NCBI GenBank assembly: GCA_016715965.1
Contig: JADJXG010000001.1
Location: 1,369,501-1,433,500 of the forward strand
Source: Saprospiraceae bacterium
GTDB taxonomy: Bacteria; Bacteroidota; Bacteroidia; Chitinophagales; Saprospiraceae
Direction of reading: 5' to 3'
Length of the DNA: 64,000 bases
Position numbers and translations under genes: made by a program. Below the pieces are notes generated by a model. That model was not told the DNA's origin and ran no database searches. It saw only the letters and a program-made list of their open reading frames with translations. Every line of letters starts with the position of its first letter. Position 1 is the first letter of the stretch. Positions 45,632 to 54,740 of this stretch are shown in pieces.

Positions 45632-46636
45632 ATGCCTAAAATTGCCATCGTAGGAGCAACCGGAATGGTGGGACAGGAAATGCTCAAAGTACTGGAAGAA
45701 TCAGGAATTAAACCGAAGGAGCTGTTATTGACTGCATCAGACAAGTCGATCGGTAAGAAAATAGATTATCAAGGTCATTCCTATACGCTGCTTGGGATAG
45801 ACGAAGTGATTCGATATAAACCTGACATCGCAATTTTTTCAGCAGGAGGATCTACTTCCTTGCAATATGCTCCTCAGTTTGCCAATTTGGGTTGTTATGT
45901 CATTGACAACAGTTCAGCATGGCGCATGGATCCTCAGTGTCCTTTGGTAGTTCCGGAAATCAATGCCAATGCCATTCACCCCGGTAGTTTTATCATTGCA
46001 AACCCCAATTGCAGTACCATCCAAATGGTGATGGCTCTGCATCCATTGCATCAAAATTTTGAAATAGATCGAATTGTTGTTTCTACTTACCAATCATTTA
46101 CAGGTACCGGGATGAAGGCAGTAAGACAATATGAGTCTGAAAAGAATGGTCATTTATTGGTTGAATTACCGGCATACCCACACCCTATATTCGAAAATTG
46201 CATTCCACAATGTGATGTTTTTCTTGACAATCTCTACACCAAAGAGGAAATGAAATTGGTCCACGAAACCCGAAAAATTCTGGATGCACCTTCATTGCGA
46301 ATTACTGCAACAGCGGTAAGGGTGCCTGTGTATGGCGGTCATTCAGAATCCATCAATGTGAGTTTCAAAAAGGACATTGATTTGGGACAAGTCAGACTGC
46401 TTCTAAACAATACAAGAGGATTGAAGCTATTGGATGATCCCAATCAAGCCATTTATCCAACCCCCTTACAAGCCAGAGGAAGAAATGAAGTGTTTGTAGG
46501 CAGAGTTCGGATGGATGAATCACAGGCAAATACTTTGAATTTATGGGTCACTGCAGATAATCTCAGAAAGGGAGCTGCTACCAATGCAATACAAATTGCT
46601 GACTATTTAATTAATAATTCATATATAAATAACTGA
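45632..46636 (+). CDS. asd: Aspartate-semialdehyde dehydrogenase
   Basis: A 334-residue enzyme of normal length. NADP-binding VGATGMVGQEML at the N-terminus, active-site cysteine in NPNCSTIQMV near residue 128, and the base His in VPVYGGHSESINV near 232. It reduces aspartyl phosphate to aspartate semialdehyde for lysine/diaminopimelate, threonine and methionine. It is monocistronic, with its own promoter and a 188-base gap after it. Confidence 0.97.
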   Translation: MPKIAIVGATGMVGQEMLKVLEESGIKPKELLLTASDKSIGKKIDYQGHSYTLLGIDEVIRYKPDIAIFSAGGSTSLQYAPQFANLGCYVIDNSSAWRMDPQCPLVVPEINANAIHPGSFIIANPNCSTIQMVMALHPLHQNFEIDRIVVSTYQSFTGTGMKAVRQYESEKNGHLLVELPAYPHPIFENCIPQCDVFLDNLYTKEEMKLVHETRKILDAPSLRITATAVRVPVYGGHSESINVSFKKDIDLGQVRLLLNNTRGLKLLDDPNQAIYPTPLQARGRNEVFVGRVRMDESQANTLNLWVTADNLRKGAATNAIQIADYLINNSYINN

Positions 46637-46781
46637 TTAGGTTTTGTTTAAATATTTTTTATTCCTTCTTGTTTTTTTTTATCCTTAAATAGATTGAAAT
46701 TTGAAGAAATGATCGGATTTTTGCAACCCCTTTACCAAAAACCGGAATTAAAAACTGCCTGACGTTTTTTCTTTTTCGGCT

Positions 46782-46789
46782 TACATTTG
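46782..46789 (+). promoter_or_regulatory. -7 box TACATTTG of the coiled-coil gene
   Basis: Matches TANNTTTG, 35 bases before the ATG at 46825; no -33 TTG at standard distance. Confidence 0.35.
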
Positions 46790-46824
46790 TAAAAAAGAAG
46801 GGGTCTAATTTAGAAGTAATTGAA

Positions 46825-48216
46825 ATGCGCAATAGGATTGTAGTTTGGGGTGAAGATGCAGAAGAAAACAAAGTTCTGTTAGCCATCGCGTTGGATGCCG
46901 ACGAGAATAAAATTCACATTTGGTCGATCGCTGATCGCGACTGTACGGAAGAATTTTACAACCAGATGATGGCTGATTGGAGAGAAGGCAAGGATCTTGA
47001 ATTTCCAGGCAATACAAAGCATATTATCAGAGAACTTACAATGGCTGATAGTATCTTGCCCGATGACCTTAAGGTAGAAAAATCGGATGTTATTTCAAGA
47101 GCGCAAATGGAATGGCACTTTGCGGTTTTGACCGCAAAACTTTATCGAAATTTTAAAAATGAAATGGAAGAAATTTCTGATAAAGTAAAAAGATTAGAGG
47201 TTTTTGACATTGAGGTATGGGATGAAATGAAAAACTTATGGTCCAATGTGCAGAAACAAATTCTCGACAAGAATTTATTCCGCGATCACATTGACAGCCT
47301 TCGGAAGAAATCCGATTCCATTTTTGAAGAACTCAAAAAGTTAAGGGAAAGTCAAAAAAATGAAACACTTGAAAAATCAAAAGAAATACTAGATCAATTC
47401 ACTGAAAAGATTCAAGTACTTGCCGAAAGATTAGACTCTGGTGGTGTTATTAAAAATATATTTGACGATCTTGTTAAAATACAAAACGATATCAAAGGAG
47501 TTGATCTGTTGGACAGAGCGCACATCAGAAAGCTTAAGGTCAAGTTGGATCATGTGTTTCAGGCTATAAAAGCTAAAAGAGAAGCCAAATCCAACCAATC
47601 TTCCTCTCACCAATGGAAGGACCACGTCAATCAAAGAATGGAGGGTATCAATCAAGCCATTCAGAGAATTGAACACTCTCTTGGCCTGGATCAGAAAGAC
47701 ATTGATTTTGAAAATAAGCGAATCGCGAGTACAAATGGGCAATTGGAAGCTCAAATCAGGGTTGCCAAAATCAAAATGATCGAGGAAAGGATGCGGCAAA
47801 AGCAAGAAAAACTAGATGAGCTACTCAAAGTTCGGGAGGGTTTGGAGAAAAAGCAAGAAAAATTGCAGGTTAAAGAAGAGAAGGAAAAAGAAAAACAGGA
47901 AGTCAAGCGAAAAGTAAAAATTGAAGAAAAAAAGATAAAGGAAAAAATCAGTCAGGAAATTCAGCAACATCAGGTAGAACTCGCTGGTTCTGAAGATAAA
48001 CTCCTGAAAGCAGCGGAAGAAATCATGGAATCTAAGAAAACAATAGGGAATGTCAATGAGACCAGCCTTGCTGAATCAGATGATTTGCTTCTTCAAAATG
48101 ACATTCCAGGGCCTGCTGATCCTGATTCTGACAATCAATCCCAGGAATCTTTTTTAGAACCACAGGAATCTAAAGACACGGTTGCTCAGGATCCTGATTC
48201 CGATAAATCGGAATAG
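46825..48216 (+). CDS. Charged coiled-coil protein of unknown function
   Basis: A 463-residue soluble protein. The first 85 residues form a compact domain (RIVVWGEDAEENKVLLAIAL and IHIWSIADRDCTEEFYNQM). Then comes a long helical region from about 95 to 410 with heptad-like spacing; residues 320-395 are almost pure Lys/Glu/Gln. The tail is acidic, rich in Ser, Asp and Gln. No signal or membrane segment. I know no named family; the N-terminal domain followed by coiled coil suggests a structural or DNA-associated protein. It stands alone between asd and a MATE gene. Confidence 0.7.
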   Translation: MRNRIVVWGEDAEENKVLLAIALDADENKIHIWSIADRDCTEEFYNQMMADWREGKDLEFPGNTKHIIRELTMADSILPDDLKVEKSDVISRAQMEWHFAVLTAKLYRNFKNEMEEISDKVKRLEVFDIEVWDEMKNLWSNVQKQILDKNLFRDHIDSLRKKSDSIFEELKKLRESQKNETLEKSKEILDQFTEKIQVLAERLDSGGVIKNIFDDLVKIQNDIKGVDLLDRAHIRKLKVKLDHVFQAIKAKREAKSNQSSSHQWKDHVNQRMEGINQAIQRIEHSLGLDQKDIDFENKRIASTNGQLEAQIRVAKIKMIEERMRQKQEKLDELLKVREGLEKKQEKLQVKEEKEKEKQEVKRKVKIEEKKIKEKISQEIQQHQVELAGSEDKLLKAAEEIMESKKTIGNVNETSLAESDDLLLQNDIPGPADPDSDNQSQESFLEPQESKDTVAQDPDSDKSE

Positions 48217-48271
48217 GTATCAGATTTCATTGGATTGAAATTCCAATTCTAATTTTAATTATTTAAGCCAA

Positions 48272-49687
48272 TTGCAAAACATCCAAAAACAGGATATTTT
48301 GGGATTCAAAGATTACTTACAATTGATACGAAAATCCCTTAGGGGGGAAGATTATGATTACACCAAGGGTGATCTTAAATCTGCCATTGTATTGTTGTCC
48401 ATTCCAATGATTTTAGAGCTGTGTTTGGAGTCTGTTTTTGCTGTGGTGGATATGTTTTTTGTGAGCAAACTAGAAAACAGTCAGGTAGCCATTGCAACAG
48501 TGGGATTGACAGAATCCATTTTGACTTTGGTGTACACTTTGGGAATAGGTTTGAGCACGGGTGCCACCGCCATCGTTGCCCGCCGAACGGGAGAGAAGGA
48601 CATTGAAGGTGCTTCCCATTCAGCAGTTCAGGCATTGATGGTCACCGTTGCACTCTCCATTTTAATTTCAATACTCGGAATCATATATGCGCCACAATTG
48701 CTGACCATGATGGGGGCAAGATCTGAGGTAGTTTCAGAGGGAGTTGGATTTACCAGGATCATGATGGGTAGTAGTATCTTAATCATATTATTGTTTATGA
48801 TCAATGGGATTTTCAGAGGTGCAGGAAATCCACTCATTGCTATGAAGAGTCTTTGGTTGGCAAGTATTTTGAATATTTTACTGTGTCCAATCATGATTTT
48901 TGTTTTGGATTTTGGTTTGGAAGGAGCCGCAATTGCCACCGCCATCGGTAGATCGGCCGGTGTCATGTATCAATTGTATTGGCTAAAAAAAGGATCTTCA
49001 CAGCTCGATATCAAAACGTCCTATTTTCAATGGGACAAAAAGCTTAGTTTGGATTTTATCCAATTATCCTGGCCGGCAACCCTTCAATTTTTTATTCAGA
49101 GTGGATCCTGGGTATTTATGGCATATTTGGTGTCGAGAACAGGAAGCACCGAAGCGACTGCCGGCTATCAGATTGCCATTCGAAATATTGTCTTTTTCAT
49201 ATTGCCCGCTTGGGGATTGTCCAATGCAGCGGCTACCCTTGTTGGACAAAATCTTGGTGCAAAACAGGCGGATCGGGCCGAAAAAAGTGTCATACTCACC
49301 ACCTGGTACAATTCATTTTTTATGGCACTTGTGATGTTATTGTTCTTGTTTTTTTCACAACCAATTGTAGGTATTTTCTCCACAGATGCGCAGGTTTTAA
49401 ATTACGCGGTACAGGCTCTGCAAATCATTGGCTCCGGATATATTTTTTACGGCATTGGAATGGTGATGGTACAAGCTTTAAATGGAGCAGGTGACACAAG
49501 GACTCCCACCTGGATTAACTTAATTGGTTTTTGGCTATTCCAGATTCCGCTTGCCTGGATATTGGCGGTGGAGGTCAATTGGGGTCCCACAGGCGCGTTT
49601 GTTGCAGTGCCTGTTGCAGAAACGCTCGTGGCACTGCTAGCATGGTATTATTTCAAACTTGGCAAATGGAAAGAGGTCCAAGTCTAA
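48272..49687 (+). CDS. MATE family efflux transporter
   Basis: A 471-residue membrane protein with 12 predicted helices in two similar halves, of usual MATE length. Landmarks: LSIPMILELCLESVFAVVDMFFVSKL in helix 1-2, GLSTGATAIVARRTGEKD, and AAATLVGQNLGAKQADRAEK in the second half. MATE proteins export cationic drugs or metabolites using Na+ or H+. The start is TTG at 48272: no in-frame ATG occurs before helix 1, so TTG is the only start that keeps it. It converges on the alkaline phosphatase gene with 5 bases between stops. Confidence 0.9.
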   Translation: MQNIQKQDILGFKDYLQLIRKSLRGEDYDYTKGDLKSAIVLLSIPMILELCLESVFAVVDMFFVSKLENSQVAIATVGLTESILTLVYTLGIGLSTGATAIVARRTGEKDIEGASHSAVQALMVTVALSILISILGIIYAPQLLTMMGARSEVVSEGVGFTRIMMGSSILIILLFMINGIFRGAGNPLIAMKSLWLASILNILLCPIMIFVLDFGLEGAAIATAIGRSAGVMYQLYWLKKGSSQLDIKTSYFQWDKKLSLDFIQLSWPATLQFFIQSGSWVFMAYLVSRTGSTEATAGYQIAIRNIVFFILPAWGLSNAAATLVGQNLGAKQADRAEKSVILTTWYNSFFMALVMLLFLFFSQPIVGIFSTDAQVLNYAVQALQIIGSGYIFYGIGMVMVQALNGAGDTRTPTWINLIGFWLFQIPLAWILAVEVNWGPTGAFVAVPVAETLVALLAWYYFKLGKWKEVQV

Positions 49688-49692
49688 GATTT

Positions 49693-50826
49693 TTACTTTA
49701 ACCCAAACAAAAATTTTCTCATTTTATGGTAGAGTGCGGTATTCTCATAGATACCGGAAAAGTTTTCTGCGCCTGGCCCAAAAGCAAAAACCGGAATTAA
49801 TTCAGCCGTATGGTGCGTTGTGCTATAACTTGTCGACAGTTGTCCCATCCTTGACCCAGGATTGATGGCCATTCCACCGGTTTCGTGATCACCTGTGACA
49901 ATGACCAGGGTATTTTTATCTTTCTCAGCAAAATCAAGTGCCACTTTAACCGTCTTATCAAAATCAAGCATTTCAGCCACCACATACTCAGTTTCGTTGG
50001 CATGTCCTCCCCAATCAATCTGTGAACCTTCAATCATTAGAAAAAATCCATTGGATGGATGAATTCTATCTAAAAATTCGATGCTGTGAAGACTTGCTTT
50101 TGGTAGATAATCTCTTCCCTTATTGACAGGTAAAGGATCTCCATCCGCAGTAAAATAGACCATTTTGTCTGATTGGGGAAAAATATATTGCCTGAAATCA
50201 CTTTCAAAATAATCTGTGACCACATACCCATTTGAAATCATCAATTGGGTTAAATTCAAACTGTCTGAAATCCTTCTGTCAAAATATTTTTTTCCACCAC
50301 CAATCATTAAATTACAGCCAGATTGGCTCATGTTCATTGCAATGTTCTCATACATATCCCTGCTTGGTTGATGCGCTGCAAATGCAGCTGGAGTAGCATG
50401 AACAATCGAAGAGGTAACTACCAATCCTGTCACAAATCCCTTTCTGTTGGCTTCTTCCAAAATCGTCTCAAGCTTTTGACCGTTTGGGTCCATTCCTATG
50501 CTTCCATTTTTTGTCTTTTGTCCCGTACTAAAAGCAGTAGCGCTGGAAGCAGAATCAGTGATCAGGTCATCGGCTGCATGGGATTTTTGCAATCCAACAT
50601 GGGTGCAGCGCTCAAGTGCCAATTGGTTGTTGTTCATATAAAGGGCGGCGCTGATTTGAGCAATGCCCATTCCATCACCGATAAGAAGAATAATGTTCTT
50701 CTTTTTTTGGATTGATTCGGATTCACTCTGAACAGACTTGGTGCTGTCTATCTGTTTCTTTGCTGTGGAACAAGATCCCAGAAGGAAAAACAAACAATTT
50801 ATAAATACGAAAAAGCGAAAGACCAT
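49693..50826 (-). CDS. Alkaline phosphatase lipoprotein
   Basis: About 377 residues from the ATG at 50826 (the frame extends two codons to a TTG). Lipoprotein signal with lipobox LLGSC. PhoA-family metal and active sites: IGDGMG, catalytic Ser in DSASSATAF, HATPAAF, EGSQIDWGGH, GDHETGG and the later His in THHTAE. It hydrolyses phosphomonoesters in the periplasm. It is the third gene of a tight operon, 7 bases after dprA, with no phosphate-regulon neighbours. Confidence 0.92.
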   Translation of the reverse strand: MVFRFFVFINCLFFLLGSCSTAKKQIDSTKSVQSESESIQKKKNIILLIGDGMGIAQISAALYMNNNQLALERCTHVGLQKSHAADDLITDSASSATAFSTGQKTKNGSIGMDPNGQKLETILEEANRKGFVTGLVVTSSIVHATPAAFAAHQPSRDMYENIAMNMSQSGCNLMIGGGKKYFDRRISDSLNLTQLMISNGYVVTDYFESDFRQYIFPQSDKMVYFTADGDPLPVNKGRDYLPKASLHSIEFLDRIHPSNGFFLMIEGSQIDWGGHANETEYVVAEMLDFDKTVKVALDFAEKDKNTLVIVTGDHETGGMAINPGSRMGQLSTSYSTTHHTAELIPVFAFGPGAENFSGIYENTALYHKMRKFLFGLK

Positions 50827-50833
50827 ACGCAAA

Positions 50834-51937
50834 TTAAGATATAAGACTATACACTTTACCCGGTAATTCTTTGACCAGTCCTTTCATTTGTAGCTCCAAT
50901 AAAATTCCTGCAAGCATTCCCGGGGTAAAGGTAAGTGAATGATGGAGCATATCAATGTGAACTTTTTGTTTATCTTTTAAAACATCCAACAGACATTGTT
51001 CTTCGTGCGAAAGTTCTAAAAAAAGTTGAGATTTATGAGATACCAATTTGTCCAAATCTGTTTTGTTCCAATTCATTAATTCAACCAGATCCTCTCCGGA
51101 TTCAATGAGATGGGCTTTGTGATCTTTGATTAATTGATTGCATCCGGAAGAATTGATATCTTCTACCCTCCCTGGAAATGCAAAAACATCTTTGTTATAG
51201 TCATTGGCCAATTGTGCAGTAATTAAACTTCCCCCTTCTTTTTTACTTTCGACTACGACCACTGCATCAGTCATTCCCGCTACGATACGATTTCTCATGG
51301 GAAAATTTTGTTTATCCGGACGTGTTTGCACATTGTATTCGGTCAACAATCCACCATGAAGACACATTTTTTTGGCAAGAGATTTGTTTTGTGACGGATA
51401 GAGGATATCTAGCCCATGACCCAAAACACCAATGGTGGGTATTTGTAAACCAATGCTTGATCTGTGGGCTAATGTATCCACTCCATGGGCAAGTCCACTG
51501 ACAATGGTCACATTGTATCCCTGCAAAAATGAAACCAGGTTTTCAGTAAGTGATATTCCATATTCGCTGACCATTCGCGTGCCAACGATGGCTATCATTC
51601 TGCTTGCGTTCAAATCTGCATTGCCCTTGTAATACAAGAGAAGTGGACTGTCATTGTAATTTTTTAAACGGCCAGGGTATTCCTGATCGGTGTAAAACAA
51701 AATCTGGATTTGGTGATTTTCACAAAACTTCAATTCTTTTTCAACTTTTTCCCAGGCTTTAAAATTTTTAATAGAATGAGCGACACTTTCTCCGATCCCG
51801 GGGATCTTGAGAAGTTTTGCCTTTGGTGTTTTAAAAACCAATTCGGCCTCCCCACAAAAAGCCATGAGAGATCGTGCAAGAATAGGCCCAACCAGATCAG
51901 CCTGGTGCAGGGCTATCTGATAAAATTTATTGGACAT
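50834..51937 (-). CDS. dprA: DNA-processing protein DprA
   Basis: A 367-residue DprA. N-terminal SAM/HhH-like region (KIPGIGESVAHSI), then the Rossmann fold: VGTRMVSEYG, VSGLAHGVDTLAH, VLGHGLDILYP, FPMRNRIVAG, and VVVVESKKEGGSLITAQLA. A C-terminal winged helix follows (LDVLKDKQKVHIDMLHHSL). DprA loads RecA on incoming single-stranded DNA in natural transformation. The start codon overlaps the previous gene's stop by one base (TAATG), so translation is coupled. Confidence 0.95.
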   Translation of the reverse strand: MSNKFYQIALHQADLVGPILARSLMAFCGEAELVFKTPKAKLLKIPGIGESVAHSIKNFKAWEKVEKELKFCENHQIQILFYTDQEYPGRLKNYNDSPLLLYYKGNADLNASRMIAIVGTRMVSEYGISLTENLVSFLQGYNVTIVSGLAHGVDTLAHRSSIGLQIPTIGVLGHGLDILYPSQNKSLAKKMCLHGGLLTEYNVQTRPDKQNFPMRNRIVAGMTDAVVVVESKKEGGSLITAQLANDYNKDVFAFPGRVEDINSSGCNQLIKDHKAHLIESGEDLVELMNWNKTDLDKLVSHKSQLFLELSHEEQCLLDVLKDKQKVHIDMLHHSLTFTPGMLAGILLELQMKGLVKELPGKVYSLIS

Positions 51938-53805
51938 TATTTATTCAGGTGAATTTCAGAAAGTGGATCTCTTAACTGATTTGCCTTCTCAATAAATTCT
52001 GCTTTTTGTTGTGTTGATACACTGCTTCTTCTGGACCAGGCTTCGTATATTTCTGCAAGCTCATTGGAGTATTCCTGATTAAATGGCCTAAGCTCTTTGG
52101 CCATGGACATATACAAGATACCCATATCGTACCGCAACTTTTGTTTATAGAAAATATCATATCCAATCTCTCTGCAAAATGTAGCCAAAGCGTGTTTATT
52201 GTTTGGGTCTTTCATAATGTATCGGAAATATTCCTGAATAAAAGCCAAATCAGGTTTTTTAAGTATAATCTCTCTGATGTTTTCTAAAAACAAGCTTAAG
52301 TCTTTGTCCATTTTATGGTATTCTGCGAGGATACCAGCTTTCATGTTGAGGGCTTGGCCATAATTGGGAAAAATAAACAATGCCCTGTCAATGTATCTCA
52401 ATGCCTGATCTAAATTTTTTCTTTTTGTTTCCAGATCCGAATCCTTCTGATAGAGTTGAAAATAACTAACACCGGTAAATAAGTTGATTCTGGCACTGTT
52501 TTTTGAAACATTGACCCCTGCCAGATTAAGGGTCATACTATCTTTCCAATCTGGAACTCTGGTCATGGTTCTTCCAACATAGAACAATAACAATAGAGTT
52601 GAAAAGATCAATGCGATTCTCCTTTTCAAGCTGGATAATCCAAAGAGGTAATGATGTAAAATGTAGACAAGTACAAGTACAAATCCAAAGGAAGGCATAA
52701 ACAAAAACCGCTCATTCATAAAAGTACCAACAGGAAAAATGAGGTTGCTTACAATGGAGATGGTGAACCAAAAATACAGAACAGCAAACCAAACGGGCTT
52801 GTTGTTTTTTCTTTGTCTATAACCAGCTATAGTAACAGTTACTAATAGGATCAATGAGATCAAGGTCATGATGTCCGTAGGATTCATTTTGGGTACGTGA
52901 TAGGGATAGTAATCATGGGTCAACGGATGTGGGACAAAAAGCAACTTAATGTACCAGGCAAGTGTAAGTAATATGGTCGAGAATTTTTGACCTGCATTCA
53001 TACCTACAAAAGGATTGTTCATTAAGTCTGTTATTTTTTGTCCGTTGTCAAAGAAAAATCCAATCACAGAGCTTCTGATTATCAGAAAAAGAACGGCGGG
53101 AATAAAAAGCCATAAGCAAGATCTGATAGACGTCCCAAGACTCATATTTCTAAAAAAGACAAATACCAGGGGCATAACTGCAAGAAAGGTGATGGCGTTT
53201 TCCTTTGACAACAGAGCCAGGAAAAACCACGCACCAGACTGATATTGGTCTCTGGTGGAAGGACCATCAGGTTGGCGAACAAGACCAATCACACTCAGTA
53301 ATGAAAACAGCATGCACATGATTTCATCTCTTCCTTTAATATTGGCCACAGCTTCAGTATGGATTGGATGTGCAAGGAAAAAAATGCCTGCCAGCAGAGC
53401 CATCCATGGAATTTCACTGGATTCTCTTTTGATTTGAAGCAGTTTTACAAGCAAAAAGACCAACCAACAGCAAATGCCATACAACAGAATATTGATGAGA
53501 TGACTAAGCCAGGGCAATTTGCCGAAAATTCCCTGTTCAATGGCAAAAGTGACAATGGACAAAGGCCTGTAACGCGCTCCGGCCACCAGCTGTTGTTGTT
53601 CTCCAAAATAACCGGTAAAACTCTCTGTGGACAAAATGTCCCAAATTCCGGCAAAACCTTTGGCTACAAACTGATTCTGGTCCAAAACAATGGTATCGTC
53701 CAGAACATAACCAAATCCAATGCATTGAAAATACAGGGTCAAGCTTAAGAGAGAGAACAAGACAGGATAAAAAAATCGACCTTTTTGCAATTGGGTTAAA
53801 TCCAT
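51937..53805 (-). CDS. TMTC-like polytopic membrane protein with TPR tail
   Basis: A 622-residue protein. The first 420 residues carry about nine or ten membrane helices and the ArnT/PMT-like acceptor loop GYVLDDTIVLDQNQF, with YRPLS and HPIHTEAVANIKGRDEI, as in TMTC O-mannosyltransferase-type proteins. The last 200 residues are TPR repeats (YIDRALFIFPNYGQALNMKAG). It could glycosylate exported proteins. It leads an operon with dprA and alkaline phosphatase; the TAATG overlap with dprA is seen. A TAATTTTG box lies 25 bases upstream. Confidence 0.8.
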   Translation of the reverse strand: MDLTQLQKGRFFYPVLFSLLSLTLYFQCIGFGYVLDDTIVLDQNQFVAKGFAGIWDILSTESFTGYFGEQQQLVAGARYRPLSIVTFAIEQGIFGKLPWLSHLINILLYGICCWLVFLLVKLLQIKRESSEIPWMALLAGIFFLAHPIHTEAVANIKGRDEIMCMLFSLLSVIGLVRQPDGPSTRDQYQSGAWFFLALLSKENAITFLAVMPLVFVFFRNMSLGTSIRSCLWLFIPAVLFLIIRSSVIGFFFDNGQKITDLMNNPFVGMNAGQKFSTILLTLAWYIKLLFVPHPLTHDYYPYHVPKMNPTDIMTLISLILLVTVTIAGYRQRKNNKPVWFAVLYFWFTISIVSNLIFPVGTFMNERFLFMPSFGFVLVLVYILHHYLFGLSSLKRRIALIFSTLLLLFYVGRTMTRVPDWKDSMTLNLAGVNVSKNSARINLFTGVSYFQLYQKDSDLETKRKNLDQALRYIDRALFIFPNYGQALNMKAGILAEYHKMDKDLSLFLENIREIILKKPDLAFIQEYFRYIMKDPNNKHALATFCREIGYDIFYKQKLRYDMGILYMSMAKELRPFNQEYSNELAEIYEAWSRRSSVSTQQKAEFIEKANQLRDPLSEIHLNK

Positions 53806-53830
53806 ATCGTGTAATTTTCGTGTGAAGCGG

Positions 53831-53838
53831 CAAAATTA
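53831..53838 (-). promoter_or_regulatory. -7 box TAATTTTG of the TMTC-dprA-phosphatase operon
   Basis: Matches TANNTTTG on the minus strand, 25 bases before the ATG; no standard -33 element. Confidence 0.4.
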
Positions 53839-54026
53839 GTTTAACCAAGTTAATTTACCGGAAGATACAATATATAAATCTTAGTTATATGTATATATTG
53901 CTGTTAATCTTGTAAACCCATGTTTTTAGTTGCAGAACCGGATTGTAGAGAAGGCATATAAAATCATTTTCGTCCCATTGGTGTGTAGTTTTCACCGTCT
54001 TTTGACTCAAAAAAATGTAGAAAAAA

Positions 54027-54057
54027 TTTGGATTTCAAAAACTAATGATTACCTTTG
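54027..54057 (+). promoter_or_regulatory. Promoter TTTG-N19-TACCTTTG of the RRM gene
   Basis: TTTG at 54027-54030 and TACCTTTG at 54050-54057, 19 bases apart, an excellent match. It predicts a 5' untranslated region of about 100 bases before the ATG at 54161. Confidence 0.6.
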
Positions 54058-54160
54058 TGGAACTATATGTTTAAATGTATTGTTTTATCCTGAGAGTTTG
54101 AAAAGCCCTAAACCATATTTAATCACTTCGTAATTTTTTTTATTTCTAATATTTTTTATC

Positions 54161-54475
54161 ATGAATCTTTATGTAGGTAACCTGGATTATACAATCAGGG
54201 AACAACAAATTTCCGACCTCTTTTCAGAGTATGGTGAGGTATCATCAGTTAAAGTCATCACAGACAAAATGACTGGTCGTTCCAAAGGATTTGCTTTCGT
54301 CGAAATGCCAAATGACGAAGAAGCAACTGCAGCCATCAACAATCTGAACCAAGCTTCCGTCAGAGATCGCAACATCTCTGTCTCAGAAGCCAGACCACCA
54401 GAACAAAGAGAAAGAAGGCCTTTCAGACCTTCCAATCACGGTGGAGGCGGCGGCAACAGGTTTAAAAGAAACTGA
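54161..54475 (+). CDS. RRM-domain RNA-binding protein
   Basis: A 104-residue protein: one RNA recognition motif with RNP2 LYVGNL (residues 3-8) and RNP1 KGFAFVEM near 43-50, followed by a basic Gly/Arg/Pro-rich tail (PPEQRERRPFRPSNHGGGGG). Such small RRM proteins in Bacteroidota and cyanobacteria bind RNA and are often cold-induced. It has a strong promoter, a long AT-rich leader and a strong terminator (54584-54620), so it is probably an abundant monocistronic message. A DEAD-box helicase follows. Confidence 0.95.
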   Translation: MNLYVGNLDYTIREQQISDLFSEYGEVSSVKVITDKMTGRSKGFAFVEMPNDEEATAAINNLNQASVRDRNISVSEARPPEQRERRPFRPSNHGGGGGNRFKRN

Positions 54476-54583
54476 TGCTACCCGCTATAAATCTTTAGGT
54501 CAAGTCTTGCGTTTTTTCTTCTTCTTTGTTTAAGTAGTTCGGAAAGAATTTTAAGAATTTCATTAAAAGATTTATAAAATGGA

Positions 54584-54620
54584 AGACCTGCCGTCCAGAG
54601 GCGGCAGGTCTTTATTTTTT
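54584..54620 (+). terminator. Strong intrinsic terminator after the RRM gene
   Basis: AGACCTGCCG (54584-54593) pairs perfectly with CGGCAGGTCT (54602-54611), 10 bp with an 8-base loop, followed by TTATTTTTTT. Confidence 0.85.
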
Positions 54621-54740
54621 TAATTGCCTCTGGGAAAGTCGCTTTTCAGCAATTGCGGTCAATGAGACCGGTTCATGATGTGGGTGCTGATCAGTGATGC
54701 GTGTTTATCATTTTATTAACTGATCAATTTTAGCCAATCA

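Noticed and set aside
54187..54435. Antisense open frame of 82 codons opposite the RRM gene
   Set aside because: Fully inside a well-supported gene on the other strand; composition is that of a shadow frame.
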